Below are positions 45,520 through 54,780 of a DNA stretch of 64,000 nt, in pieces; positions within the stretch are counted from its first letter, which is position 1; the number at the start of each line of letters is the position of its first letter. The translations under genes were made by a program, and so were the position numbers. The DNA comes from Catenulispora sp. EB89 (GTDB taxonomy: Bacteria; Actinomycetota; Actinomycetes; Streptomycetales; Catenulisporaceae). Where the stretch lies: assembly GCF_041261445.1 (NCBI RefSeq), contig NZ_JBGCCU010000002.1, forward strand, positions 434,001-498,000. The letters run 5' to 3'. The notes below the pieces were generated by a model. The model had not been told where the DNA came from. It did not search any database and saw nothing but the letters and a program-made list of their open reading frames with translations.

Positions 45520-47535
45520 ATGCGCCGCCCTCCCAGATTCCGCGCCGCCGTGCTGGCGTTCGCGGCGGCCCTGCTCGGCGTGCCGCCGTCACCAGCCCAC
45601 GCCGACACGTTCGCCGCCTCGCCGACCATCGTCCAGGTCGTCGCGCACGCGGACGACACGTTCCTGTTCTTCAACCCGGACCTGCGCAAGGTCTACACTT
45701 TCCCGCTGGTCACGGTGTTCCTCACCGCCGGCGCGGCCACCACGCAGGTCGGACCGGGCCAGCCGTTCGCCGACACCTGCCTGTACGGCGAGAGCCGCGA
45801 CATGGGCGCCCGGGCGGCCGCCGCGGAGATCGCCGGCGTGCGCAACCCGACCTGGACCCGGACCCCGCTCACCTTCGCCGGCAAGGTCGTGGAGGAGGAC
45901 ACCCTCGACCAGGCGCCGCAGGTGAAGCTGGTGTTCTTCAAGATGCACGACGCCGGGGACGCCAACTACGTCAGCGGCGTGAACCACCAGGGGATCCTGG
46001 AGCAGATCTACAACTCCGGCCAGATCACCGGCTGGCACGAGGCCACCATGGGCACGCTGGCCGCGGACGGCGGCTCGGACTGCGAGCAGCAGTACGCGAA
46101 CCAGACGTACACGAAGTCCCAGCTGACCGCCTCGCTGACGGCGCTGTACGCGCACTACAACGCGACCGTCGTCTACGGCATGGACCCGCACCGGTTCGAC
46201 AGCGACCCGGGGAACACCGACCACCTCGGCGCCGGCGGCTTCACCCTGGACTCGGTCGCGGCCTACCACGGCCCGGGCAACAACGGCCACGTGCTGCTCC
46301 GGCCCTACCGCGACTACAACATCAGCAACGAGGGATCAGACCTCGACGCCGGCAACGCGGCGGCGAAGAACGGCGACTTCCTCAGCTATCTCGGCCCGGA
46401 CCGCGGCGACATCCCCGGGGTCTACCACGGCCTGTACGACACCTCGCCGGATCCGAACAACTCGTTCTACACGCCGTTCTACACACGCCAGTACTCGCGC
46501 TGGCCGAACGGCTCGGTGTGGTCGGCGACGGACGGGACCGGCAAGCTCAACGCCTTCGCCATCCTGGACAGCCAGATCCAGCAATGGGTCGAGACGAGCC
46601 CCGGAGGGGCCTGGACGGGCCCCACACCGATCCCCGGGAGTGCGGGGCTGACCCCGAGGCTGTCGGTCACCGTGGACCCCTCAGGCATGCTTCGGGTGTT
46701 CACCACGAGGCTCTCGGACTACTCGGTCATGACGGACGTGGAGACCGCGCCGGGCGTCTGGGGAGGCTGGAAGTCGCTGGGCACCCCCAACATGTCGAAC
46801 CCGACACTGGTGGGCGATCCGGCCGCGTTCACCGAGCAGAACGGGAACGTGACGGTGTTCGTGCGCAACCTCGGCACCGGGGTCAGTGCCAAGACCCTGA
46901 ACCCCGGGAGCAGCTGGCCCAGCGCCTGGGCCGACCTCAAGGGCTTCGAGGTGCGCGACGACCTGACGGTGGGCCTGGGCGGCAGCGGCGCCGGCGAGCT
47001 GTTCGCGCCGTCCGGCCAGGGCATCCTGCACTGGAAGCAGAACGCCCAGCGCCGGTGGGCGATGGACTCCGCGCCGCTGACCCCGGCGGCGATCGGCAAG
47101 ACGCAGGTCTCGTTCGCGCTCAACGGCGACGGCCGGCCGGAGATCTTCTACGCGGACCCGAACAATCCGACGGTCGCGACCCAGTGGACGCAGCTGAACG
47201 GCGCCTGGACCACCTCGCCGGGACTGCTCGGCGGCAGCCCGCCGATGCTGGAGAGCGTCGGCGCCGCGACCGCCGGCGACGGCCGGATCACCATCGCGAT
47301 CCGGAACGCCGGAGGCGGGGTCAGCATCGCGTCGCAGGCCGCGCCGAACGCCGGGTTCGCCGGATCCTGGCCGGACCTGGGGAACGTGATCGTCGGGGCC
47401 CCGGCGCTGGCAGTGGACTCCGACGGCACCCTGGTGGTGTTGGCGTTCGAGCTGGACGGGGCGCTGCACGTCAACCGGCAGACCGCGGTGGGGACGGACA
47501 GTCCGTTCGGCGGATGGCAGTTGGCAGGGGCCTGA
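45520..47535 (+). CDS. Secreted PIG-L deacetylase fused to a propeller-like domain
   Basis: This 671-residue protein starts with a signal peptide (FRAAVLAFAAALLGVPPSPAHA), followed by a PIG-L domain (VVAHADDTFLFF zinc-site motif, ~35; MDPHRFDSDPGNTDHLGAG as the second histidine site). The C-terminal ~350 residues are repeated beta-rich units with W and G spacing (for example WVETSPGGAWTGPTPI, VETAPGVWGGWKSLG), resembling a PLL/sialidase-like beta-propeller. It probably de-acetylates an extracellular glycan and uses the propeller for binding, but neither is proven. ATG 45520 is set by the signal peptide. It is divergent from the glycine-rich gene. Confidence 0.85.
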   Translation: MRRPPRFRAAVLAFAAALLGVPPSPAHADTFAASPTIVQVVAHADDTFLFFNPDLRKVYTFPLVTVFLTAGAATTQVGPGQPFADTCLYGESRDMGARAAAAEIAGVRNPTWTRTPLTFAGKVVEEDTLDQAPQVKLVFFKMHDAGDANYVSGVNHQGILEQIYNSGQITGWHEATMGTLAADGGSDCEQQYANQTYTKSQLTASLTALYAHYNATVVYGMDPHRFDSDPGNTDHLGAGGFTLDSVAAYHGPGNNGHVLLRPYRDYNISNEGSDLDAGNAAAKNGDFLSYLGPDRGDIPGVYHGLYDTSPDPNNSFYTPFYTRQYSRWPNGSVWSATDGTGKLNAFAILDSQIQQWVETSPGGAWTGPTPIPGSAGLTPRLSVTVDPSGMLRVFTTRLSDYSVMTDVETAPGVWGGWKSLGTPNMSNPTLVGDPAAFTEQNGNVTVFVRNLGTGVSAKTLNPGSSWPSAWADLKGFEVRDDLTVGLGGSGAGELFAPSGQGILHWKQNAQRRWAMDSAPLTPAAIGKTQVSFALNGDGRPEIFYADPNNPTVATQWTQLNGAWTTSPGLLGGSPPMLESVGAATAGDGRITIAIRNAGGGVSIASQAAPNAGFAGSWPDLGNVIVGAPALAVDSDGTLVVLAFELDGALHVNRQTAVGTDSPFGGWQLAGA

Positions 47536-47566
47536 TACCGCCGGATACCGCCCGCTACCGCGACAG

Positions 47567-47606
47567 CGAACGGCCCGCTCCCCTTCATCGGGGTGCGGGC
47601 CGTTCG
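47567..47606. terminator. Bidirectional terminator
   Basis: A long stem: CGAACGGCCCGC (47567-47578) with GCGGGCCGTTCG (47595-47606), continued inward by CCCC/GGGG around a 6-nt loop, with one T-T mismatch. It separates two convergent genes ending at 47535 and 47623. Confidence 0.8.
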
Positions 47607-47622
47607 CCGTGTCAAGTACTGC

Positions 47623-48849
47623 TCAGTGCTGCTGGTACGGGTCGTCCCGGAACTGGCGCACGTCGATCATCCCGGTGTCGAAGAACCCGGACGCCTCGGG
47701 GTGCTGCTGGTGCGAGGGCTGCTGGGCGTACTGCTGTTGCTGCTGCTCGTGCTGCGGGTACGCCTGGTACTCGCCGGTGTGGTACTCCGGCTGCTGCTCG
47801 TACTGGGTGCCGTAGGGCTGCACCGGGTACGGCACCGAGGCCGGGTCGTTGTAGTTCGCGGCGTAGCCGTTCTCCTGGTCGTAGCCGTAGCCCACCGCGA
47901 CCTGCGCCGGCTGCTGCTGGTGCTGGTACTCCTGCGGCGGGTAGTCCTGGGAGAAGTCCGGGCGCTGGAAGACGCCGCTCATGTCCGCCGCGGCGAACTC
48001 GTGCGAGAGCTCGGGCTCGGGCAGGCCGTACTCGCTGTGGCCGTACTCGTTCTGGCCGTACTCGCCGGCCTGCGCGTAGGCGGGCTGCTGGCCGTAGCCG
48101 GCGTCGGCCGGGTAGGCGGCCTCCTGGTAGGCGGGCTGCTCCTGGTACGAGGGCTGCTCCTGATAGGACGGCTGCTCCTGGTACGCGGGCTGCTCCTGGT
48201 AGGAGGGCTCCTGCGGCTGGTAGGCGGGCTCCTGCTGGTAGCCGTCCTGCTGGGCCTCGTACCCCTCGTCGGTGTACTTGGGGTACTCGCCGGTGTTGTA
48301 CTCGACGCGGCCGCCGGCGTCGCGCTCGTTGAAGTCGTACTCCGGCCGGGTCGCGGCCTCGGCGGCGTCCTGCTCGGCCATGTGCTCGCCGAGTTCGGAC
48401 ATCGGGTCCTGGCCGACCATCTTGGCCCGGCCGCGGCCCACCGCCTGCAGCGTCTTGGTGAGCACCACCTCGAAGTTGGCGAGCTTGTCGTCGACGTAGT
48501 TGTCGGCGTCCTCGCGGATCCGGCGCGCCTCAGCCAGGGCGGCGCCGCGGATGCGCTCGGCCTCGCGTCCCATCTCGGTGCCCGAGAGCATGCTGCCGCG
48601 CTCACGCCGGGCGGCCTCGATGTGCTCGGAGGCGTCCCGCCGAGCCTGGGCTATCACCTCGTCGCGCTCGGCCACGAGGCGCCGCGACTCGGCGAGTTCC
48701 TCGGACACCCCGGCGGCGAGCTCGTGCAGGATCTCCAGGACCTCGGCGCGGTTGATCACGCAGGAGGCGGACATGGGGACCGCCTTCGCGGTCTCCACGA
48801 TCTGCACGAGATCTCCGACCATCTGCTCCAGGCGGTCGCTTGTGGTCAC
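47623..48849 (-). CDS. DivIVA-like coiled-coil protein with Tyr/Gln/Pro repeats
   Basis: This 408-residue protein has an N-terminal coiled coil (~40-145, with ELAESRRLVAERDEVIAQAR) resembling DivIVA/Wag31-type cell-division or polar-growth proteins and the M. tuberculosis Rv2927c type that also lies before coaD/rnc in gene order. The C-terminal ~230 residues are disordered and rich in Tyr, Gln, Pro and Glu, including five near-exact (S/A)YQEQP repeats. ATG 48849 uses a weak upstream purine stretch. Its place in the housekeeping cluster suggests a growth-related role. Confidence 0.75.
   Translation of the reverse strand: MTTSDRLEQMVGDLVQIVETAKAVPMSASCVINRAEVLEILHELAAGVSEELAESRRLVAERDEVIAQARRDASEHIEAARRERGSMLSGTEMGREAERIRGAALAEARRIREDADNYVDDKLANFEVVLTKTLQAVGRGRAKMVGQDPMSELGEHMAEQDAAEAATRPEYDFNERDAGGRVEYNTGEYPKYTDEGYEAQQDGYQQEPAYQPQEPSYQEQPAYQEQPSYQEQPSYQEQPAYQEAAYPADAGYGQQPAYAQAGEYGQNEYGHSEYGLPEPELSHEFAAADMSGVFQRPDFSQDYPPQEYQHQQQPAQVAVGYGYDQENGYAANYNDPASVPYPVQPYGTQYEQQPEYHTGEYQAYPQHEQQQQQYAQQPSHQQHPEASGFFDTGMIDVRQFRDDPYQQH
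48121..48212. repeat. 18-bp tandem repeat encoding YQEQP units
   Basis: About five units of 18 bp with core GGCTGCTCCTGGTA encode (S/A)YQEQP in the minus-strand DivIVA-like protein. Copies differ at one to three bases. In-frame unit length means copy number can change without loss of function. Confidence 0.8.
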
Positions 48850-48944
48850 TTCTCACTCGCTCCTCTAGCGGCCCCGAGGGGCCGCCCCTTCTTGGCGACG
48901 GTCGGTCTTCGCGGGGTCCGTTCGCGAGCCCCTAGCGGCAAAGG

Positions 48945-49457
48945 CTACGCGGACTTCTTCTTCCGTTCAGCCAGTCGGTCGGTAAGGGCCGAAAGCACCA
49001 GGTCCGGGACCAGGCCCGAGACGTCCCCGCCCAACGAGGCGACCTCTTTGAGCAGTGACGAGGACAGGTAGCTGTACAGCGGGTTCGAGGCCACGAACAG
49101 GGTCTCGATGCCGGACAGCCGGTGGTTCATGTGCGACATCTGGAGTTCGTACTCGTAGTCGCTCACGGCCCGCAGGCCCTTCATGATGGCCCGGATCCGG
49201 TGCGTCGCGCAGAAGTCGACGAGCAGCCCCTCGAAGGGCTCGGCCCGCACGTTCCCGTACTCGGCGCTGACCTGCTCCACCAGATCGATCCGCTCCTCGA
49301 TGGTGAACAGCGACCCGGCCTTGCCGGCGTTCACCCCCACCGCGACGATCACCTCGTCGAACAGCCCCGAGGCGCGTCCGATGATGTCCAGATGACCGTT
49401 GGTGATCGGGTCGAAGGACCCGGGACAGACCACTCGGCGGATGACGGGCTCGTCCAT
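48945..49457 (-). CDS. coaD: Phosphopantetheine adenylyltransferase CoaD
   Basis: The 170-residue enzyme of coenzyme A synthesis has the nucleotidyltransferase motif CPGSFDPITNGHLDII (~11) and the SSS-x-LLKEVASLGGDV region near the end. It makes dephospho-CoA from phosphopantetheine and ATP. ATG 49457 lies two bases after the rsmD stop and uses a GGAG overlapping that stop, so coupling is clear. Confidence 0.95.
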   Translation of the reverse strand: MDEPVIRRVVCPGSFDPITNGHLDIIGRASGLFDEVIVAVGVNAGKAGSLFTIEERIDLVEQVSAEYGNVRAEPFEGLLVDFCATHRIRAIMKGLRAVSDYEYELQMSHMNHRLSGIETLFVASNPLYSYLSSSLLKEVASLGGDVSGLVPDLVLSALTDRLAERKKKSA

Positions 49458-49459
49458 GG

Positions 49460-50068
49460 TTACTCCGGCGGATTGAGGGGACCGGTCGTTGACGCGCCGC
49501 GAACGTACCAGACAGCGAAGTTCATACGGGCCTCCCCGTAGTCCTTGGTCCGCGTCGCCTCATAGCCCGCCGGCCAGCGGAAAACCTCGTCGCGCGCTGA
49601 TCGTTCCAGCACGACGACGGCGTCCGGAACGAGCCAGCCGCCGGCACCGAGCGCTGTGAGGATGGTCACGACCTCGGCGTCCGGCACCGCGTACGGAGGA
49701 TCGAGCAGCACCAGGTCGAACGGCGCCTCCTTCGGCACGTCGCCGGCCACGGCCCGCTCGGCCCGGTCGGCGACGACCCGCGCGCCGGGCAGGTCGACGG
49801 TGGCGACGTTCTGCGCGATCAAGCGGGTGACCCGCCGGTCGGCCTCGACCAGCAGCACCCTGTCGGCCCCGCGCGAGAGGGCTTCCAGGCCCAGGGCCCC
49901 GGAACCGGCGAAGAGGTCGAGCACTGACAATCCGGACAAGCCGCCGAACTCGGATTCGAGGGCCGAGAACAGGCTCTCGCGGGCCCGGTCGCCGGTGGGC
50001 CGGGTGCCGTCGCCCGGCGGGACGGCCAGGCGGCGGCCCCGGGCGGCGCCGGCGATGATGCGGGTCAT
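49460..50068 (-). CDS. rsmD: 16S rRNA (guanine-966 N2) methyltransferase RsmD
   Basis: The 202-residue methyltransferase has SAM motif VLDLFAGSGALGLEALSRGA (~48) and catalytic LDPPY (~120). ATG 50068 (MTRIIAGAARGRRL) matches the usual family start. Positioned between recG and coaD as in other actinomycetes. Confidence 0.95.
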   Translation of the reverse strand: MTRIIAGAARGRRLAVPPGDGTRPTGDRARESLFSALESEFGGLSGLSVLDLFAGSGALGLEALSRGADRVLLVEADRRVTRLIAQNVATVDLPGARVVADRAERAVAGDVPKEAPFDLVLLDPPYAVPDAEVVTILTALGAGGWLVPDAVVVLERSARDEVFRWPAGYEATRTKDYGEARMNFAVWYVRGASTTGPLNPPE

Positions 50069-50105
50069 GAGTGGTGTCCCGGACTCCTGACGGACTCGCG
50101 CTTGA

Positions 50106-52319
50106 TCATGTCTTGCCCAAGTATTCCGCGCGCTCCGGGTCCAGCAAGACGGCAATTGTCCGGGCGAGCGCCGGATACGCCGCCAGCGTCGGGTCCGCCT
50201 CGACCAGCGGGGTGGCCTCCTCGCGCGCGGCGCGGATCACGTCCTCGTCGTCGATCACGCTCAGCAGGCGCAGTGAGCTGCGGTAGCCGGACTGAGTGGC
50301 GCCCAGGACATCGCCTTCCTTGCGGATCGCAAGGTCTATCTTCGACAGCTCGAAGCCGTCCAGGGTGGAGGCCACCGCCGCCAGGCGTTCGCGGGCCGGT
50401 GCGCCGTCCGGCGACTCGGTGACCAGCAGGCACAGGCCGGCCCACTGGCCCCGGCCGACGCGGCCGCGGAGCTGGTGCAGCTGTGAGACGCCGAAGCGGT
50501 CGGCGTCCATAACCACGATCACCGTCGAGTTCGGGACGTTCACGCCGACCTCGATGACCGTGGTCGCGACCAGGACGTCCAGCTCGTGCGCGGCGTACGC
50601 GCGCATCACCGCGTCCTTGTCGTCCGGCGCCATGCGGCCGTGCAGCATGCCGACGCGCAAGCCCTTCAAAGGACCGTCTGCCAGCTTCGCCGCGACCTCC
50701 ACCACGGCCAGCGGCGGCCGTTGCTGGCCGGGCTCGGAGACGAGTTCGGAGCCGTCGTCCGACACTTCACCCGCCTCGCCGATGCGCGGGCACACCACAT
50801 AGGCCTGATGCCCCGCGCCGACTTCCTCGCGGATCCGCTCCCACACCCGCGCGAAGTGCGACGGGTGCTCGTGCGCGGCCACCACGTGGGTGGCGATCGG
50901 CGAGCGCCCGGCCGGCAGTTCGGACAGGATCGAGGTCTCCAGGTCGCCGAAGACGGTCATCGCCACGGTGCGCGGGATCGGGGTCGCGGTCATGACCAGG
51001 ACGTGCGGCGGGTCCTCGCCCTTGGCGCGCAGCGCGTCGCGCTGCTCGACGCCGAACCGGTGCTGCTCGTCGATCACCACCAGGCCGAGGTCGGCGAACT
51101 GGACGTGGTCCTGGATCACCGCGTGCGTGCCGATCACGATGCCCGCCGCGCCGGAGGCCGCGTCCAGCAGGTTGCTGCGGCGGTCCTTCGCGTTCTGCGA
51201 TCCGGTGAGCAGCGCGACCTTCACCTGCTTGCGAGACGGATCGAACGCCGGCGCGTCGGCCTCGGAGAACAAGTCCATCGGCACGTCCGCCGAGGCGCCC
51301 AACATCTGCACGATCGACCGGTGGTGCTGCTGCGCCAACACCTCGGTCGGGGCCAGCATCACCGCCTGCCCGCCGGCGTCCACCACCGCGAGCATGGCGC
51401 GCAGCGCGACCATCGTCTTGCCCGAGCCCACGTCGCCCTGCAGCAGCCGGTGCATCGGGTGCGAGGAGGCGAGGTCCTGCTCGATCTCCACGCCGACCTG
51501 GCGCTGGCCGGCGGTCAGGGTGAAGGGCAGCGCGGCGTCGAAGGCGTCGAGCAGGCCCCCGGCGACGCGCGGGCGCGGCACCGCCGGCAACGCCTTCAGC
51601 GCCTCGCGCCGCTGGGCCAGCACGACCTGCATCGGCAGCGCCTCGTCCCACTTCAGGCGCTTGCGGGCGACCGCGATCTCCGGCCAGTCCTCGGGGCGGT
51701 GGATCTTGCGGAACGCCTCGGTCAGCGGGAGCAGTCCGCGCCGGGCCCGGACCGGGCGGGGCAGCGGGTCGTCGGCCAGATCGGCGTCGAGCTGGTCCAG
51801 GACCATCGCGACGCAGCGCGCGATCATCCGCGGCGACAGGCCGCTGGTCGTGGGGTAGATGGGCAGCAGCTCGCCGGCCCAGCTGTCCACGTCGGCGTCC
51901 TCGGAATCCGGGTCCAGCTTCTCGAACTCCGGGTTGGTCAGCTGGATCTTGCCGTGGTACTCGCCGACCTTGCCGGCGAACATGCCGAGCATGCCGGGCT
52001 TGAGCGCGTTGGCCGCGCGCGGGTTGAAGAACGTGATCTCCACCGGCACGTCGGCGGCGTCCCGCACCTCGACCGTCATCATCTGGCCGCGCCGGGCCGC
52101 CATCGAGCGCCGGCTGACCTTGGTGACCTGCGCGACGATCGTGGCCTCGCTGCCCGGCTCCAGCTCGGAGAGCTCGGTCAGCTGGCCGCGCTTGACGTAC
52201 TTGCGCGGATAGTGGCGCAGCAGGTCGCCGATCGTCTCCAGATTGAGTTTCGTGCGCAGCACCTTGGCGGTGCGGTCGCCCACGGCCTTGTGCAGGGGCT
52301 CCTCCAAGCGGATGCCCAT
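50106..52319 (-). CDS. recG: ATP-dependent DNA helicase RecG
   Basis: This 737-residue helicase has the wedge/OB domain N-terminally, Walker A GDVGSGKT (~280), DEQH box in VVIDEQHRFG, TATPIPRT, and QLRGRVGRG near the C-terminus. It remodels stalled forks and Holliday junctions. ATG 52319 is favoured because GGAGG at 52328-52332 is eight bases upstream; the GTG at 52328 overlaps that site. The upstream FakA-like gene ends 18 bp before it. Confidence 0.96.
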   Translation of the reverse strand: MGIRLEEPLHKAVGDRTAKVLRTKLNLETIGDLLRHYPRKYVKRGQLTELSELEPGSEATIVAQVTKVSRRSMAARRGQMMTVEVRDAADVPVEITFFNPRAANALKPGMLGMFAGKVGEYHGKIQLTNPEFEKLDPDSEDADVDSWAGELLPIYPTTSGLSPRMIARCVAMVLDQLDADLADDPLPRPVRARRGLLPLTEAFRKIHRPEDWPEIAVARKRLKWDEALPMQVVLAQRREALKALPAVPRPRVAGGLLDAFDAALPFTLTAGQRQVGVEIEQDLASSHPMHRLLQGDVGSGKTMVALRAMLAVVDAGGQAVMLAPTEVLAQQHHRSIVQMLGASADVPMDLFSEADAPAFDPSRKQVKVALLTGSQNAKDRRSNLLDAASGAAGIVIGTHAVIQDHVQFADLGLVVIDEQHRFGVEQRDALRAKGEDPPHVLVMTATPIPRTVAMTVFGDLETSILSELPAGRSPIATHVVAAHEHPSHFARVWERIREEVGAGHQAYVVCPRIGEAGEVSDDGSELVSEPGQQRPPLAVVEVAAKLADGPLKGLRVGMLHGRMAPDDKDAVMRAYAAHELDVLVATTVIEVGVNVPNSTVIVVMDADRFGVSQLHQLRGRVGRGQWAGLCLLVTESPDGAPARERLAAVASTLDGFELSKIDLAIRKEGDVLGATQSGYRSSLRLLSVIDDEDVIRAAREEATPLVEADPTLAAYPALARTIAVLLDPERAEYLGKT

Positions 52320-52336
52320 TTCGGACACCTCCCGGA

Positions 52337-54133
52337 CTACTCGACGCCGATCAGGAGCGGGTAGCCGGTCTGCCCGCCCTCGTACACCACCACGTCCACG
52401 ACCGGATGCCGGGCGCGCACCCGCTCGGTGACGGCTTCGGGCACGCCGGCCTCGGCGCCGTCGCCGACCACCAAGGTCACCATCTCACCACCGGCCGACA
52501 ACATCCGCTCCAGCACGGCCTCGGCCGCGGCGGCCTGGTCGTCCTCGATCAGGGCGACGTCGTTCTCGACGTGCCCCAGCACCTGCCCGGGCCGGCACAC
52601 CCCGGCCATGGTCCAGGCCTCGGTGGCGGCCACCTCGATGGCCCCGTACCGGGTCGCGCCGGCGGCCGCGGTCATGGCCACCACGTCGGCGTCGAAGCGC
52701 CGGGACGGCTCGTGCACCGCCAGCGCCGCTATCCCCTGCACGGTCACCTTCGCCGGCACCGCGGCGACCCGCATCGACGGCTGCCCGGCGGAGAGCCGCT
52801 CGGCCACCGCCGCGGCGACCGCGGTGGTCTCTGCGTCGTTGGACAGCAGCACCACCTCCGAGGCCCGGGCGGCGGCCACGGCGCGTTCGAAGTCGGCGGC
52901 GCTCGGCGGCCGGCCGGGCTCGGCCCGCAGGACGTGCGCCCCGGCCGACTCCAGCAGCCCGGCGATGCCGTCGCCGTAGGCCACGGCCACCACGGCCCGG
53001 GTCGGGCGGACGGCCGGCACGGTCAGGACACCCACGAAGCCCGAGCCGGCCGCAGCCGACGGCGGCTCGGCGTGCGGCGCGGCCTGCGAGGCCAGGTGGG
53101 TGATCTGGATGTCGCGCGGACGCCCGGCGGCGATCCCGGCCTCCAGCGGCACGCCGGCGTCGTCGACGTGCACGTGGACCCGCCACAGCCCGTCGCCGCC
53201 GACCACCACCAGGCTGTCGCCGCCGCCGCGCTCGCAGAACTCGTCGAGCTCGCGCCGCAGCTCGGCGATCGCGGTGTCGGTGGCCTCCACCAGGTAGATG
53301 ACCTCGAACTCGGGGTCGGTCCGGGCCGGGGCCGGGGGACGCTCGAGGGCCGGGGCGGCGGCCAGCCGCCGCTGCCGGAAGGCGCCGCGCGGGTCGAGGC
53401 CGCCGGTGTAGGCCGCGAGCGTGTCCAGGAGCACGACCAGGCCGAGCCCGCCGGCGTCGACCACGCCGGCCTGGCGCAGGACGTCGAGCTGGTCCGGGGT
53501 GCGGGCCAGCGCCTCGCGGGCGCCGGCCGCCGTGGCCTGCGCCACGTAGGCCAGGGAGTCGTTCGCGGTGAGCTGCGCCGAGGCGGCGGTCAGCTCCCCG
53601 ATCGCCACCACCGCCGCCGAGGCGGCCTGGGCCGCGGCCGCGGCCACCGACAGGATCGTCCCGGGCGCGGGCCGCGCCACCGCCTCGTACGCCGACTCGG
53701 CCCCGGCCGCGAGCCCCGCGGCCAGCGCCGCGCCGTCGACGGCCGAGCCGGTGTAGCGGGCCCCGGCGGCGCCGCGCAGCAGCTGGCTGAGGATCACCCC
53801 GGAGTTGCCGCGGGCGCCGAGCAGGGCGCCGTGGGCCAGGGCCTGGAGCGCCTCCGGGACCGAGGGCGCGGGGCCCGAGGCGGCCAGCCGGTCGTCCAGC
53901 GCGCGGCAGGCGGCCTCGAAGGTGAGGTACATGTTGGTGCCGGTGTCGGAGTCGGCGATGGGGAAGACGTTGAGCGCGTCGATCTCCTCGCGGTGCCGGC
54001 CCAGCACCGCGAGCGCCGCCCCGGCCCAGCGGCGCAGCGCCCCGGCGTCGACGGGGGCCGCGTCGGGGGTCGCGTCCGCGCGCGAAGGCGGCACGGCCGC
54101 GCTCGCGGCGGATCGGGGGACGCTGGGGGGCAT
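52337..54133 (-). CDS. DAK2/DegV-related protein, FakA-like fatty-acid kinase component
   Basis: This 598-residue protein has an N-terminal DhaL/DAK2 ATP-binding domain (NVFPIADSDTGTNMYLT, ~60, with the metal-binding Asp pair) and a longer C-terminal region similar to FakA/YloV. In Firmicutes the same gene lies beside rpmB and recG (yloV) and phosphorylates fatty acids with FakB. No FakB (DegV-fold) gene is in this window. ATG 54133 is the likely start. The Ala-rich composition makes the C-terminal end hard to classify, so the substrate is inference. Confidence 0.8.
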   Translation of the reverse strand: MPPSVPRSAASAAVPPSRADATPDAAPVDAGALRRWAGAALAVLGRHREEIDALNVFPIADSDTGTNMYLTFEAACRALDDRLAASGPAPSVPEALQALAHGALLGARGNSGVILSQLLRGAAGARYTGSAVDGAALAAGLAAGAESAYEAVARPAPGTILSVAAAAAQAASAAVVAIGELTAASAQLTANDSLAYVAQATAAGAREALARTPDQLDVLRQAGVVDAGGLGLVVLLDTLAAYTGGLDPRGAFRQRRLAAAPALERPPAPARTDPEFEVIYLVEATDTAIAELRRELDEFCERGGGDSLVVVGGDGLWRVHVHVDDAGVPLEAGIAAGRPRDIQITHLASQAAPHAEPPSAAAGSGFVGVLTVPAVRPTRAVVAVAYGDGIAGLLESAGAHVLRAEPGRPPSAADFERAVAAARASEVVLLSNDAETTAVAAAVAERLSAGQPSMRVAAVPAKVTVQGIAALAVHEPSRRFDADVVAMTAAAGATRYGAIEVAATEAWTMAGVCRPGQVLGHVENDVALIEDDQAAAAEAVLERMLSAGGEMVTLVVGDGAEAGVPEAVTERVRARHPVVDVVVYEGGQTGYPLLIGVE

Positions 54134-54226
54134 GGCCGCCAGGGTACCGCTGCGGCCTGTGGCAACCGGTGCACGCACCGCCTGGACGCCGCCTGTGCGC
54201 TGCCTGTGCACCGCACAGGCACCGGA

Positions 54227-54257
54227 TTGGCGTCACGCCCCGCGCGTCGGGTACTCT
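54227..54257 (+). promoter_or_regulatory. Candidate promoter for rpmB
   Basis: TTGGCG (54227-54232) and TACTCT (54252-54257) are spaced by 19 bp, slightly long for a housekeeping sigma factor. It would give a leader of about 130 nt before rpmB. The leader shows no obvious structure that I can identify as a ribosomal-protein autoregulatory site. Confidence 0.3.
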
Positions 54258-54392
54258 GACCAGGTTGCCAGGACGGGCAGTGCCCCCTGGCCATCAGTAC
54301 CTGCCCGCCGATGACGGCGGGGCTCAAGCAAGCACGCAGCCGCAAAAGACAAGCAACCGGCAGCGTCAACGACTCGGTAGAGGTGAATCGAA

Positions 54393-54578
54393 GTGGCTGC
54401 CAACTGCGACGTGTGCGGCAAGGGGCCGGGCTTCGGCCACAACATCTCGCACTCGCACCGCCGGACCAAGCGGCGCTGGAACCCGAACATCCAGACCGTC
54501 CGCGCGGTCGTGAACGGGACCCCGAAGCGCGTCAACGCCTGCACCTCCTGCATCAAGGCGGGCAAGGTCGCGCGCTGA
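54393..54578 (+). CDS. rpmB: 50S ribosomal protein L28
   Basis: A 61-residue protein with [18 protein letters not shown] and two Cys pairs, CDVC and CTSC, so it is the zinc-binding (C+) form. GTG 54393 has AGAGGTG upstream. It is divergent from the FakA-like gene and followed by a strong terminator. Confidence 0.95.
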   Translation: MAANCDVCGKGPGFGHNISHSHRRTKRRWNPNIQTVRAVVNGTPKRVNACTSCIKAGKVAR

Positions 54579-54672
54579 GCGTGTGCGTCGGCGGCGTGCT
54601 CGGTTCCGAGCACGCTGTGCTTCCTGGAAGCACAAAGCGGTGGTAAAAAGCCGCACGCCGTGACGACTTGAG

Positions 54673-54713
54673 AAACCGCAGGTCAGCCCCACCGGGGCGG
54701 ACCTGCGGTTTTT
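54673..54713 (+). terminator. Rho-independent terminator after rpmB
   Basis: AAACCGCAGGTC pairs with GACCTGCGGTTT around an inner CCCC/GGGG stem, followed by a TTTTT tract. One of the few terminators here with a clear T-tail. It ends about 70 bp before egtA. Confidence 0.85.
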
Positions 54714-54780
54714 CGTGTTCAGAAAACGGTAAGGCTCTCGACCCGCGACTGTGTCGGACCCGCATGTCACGATGGAGTGC

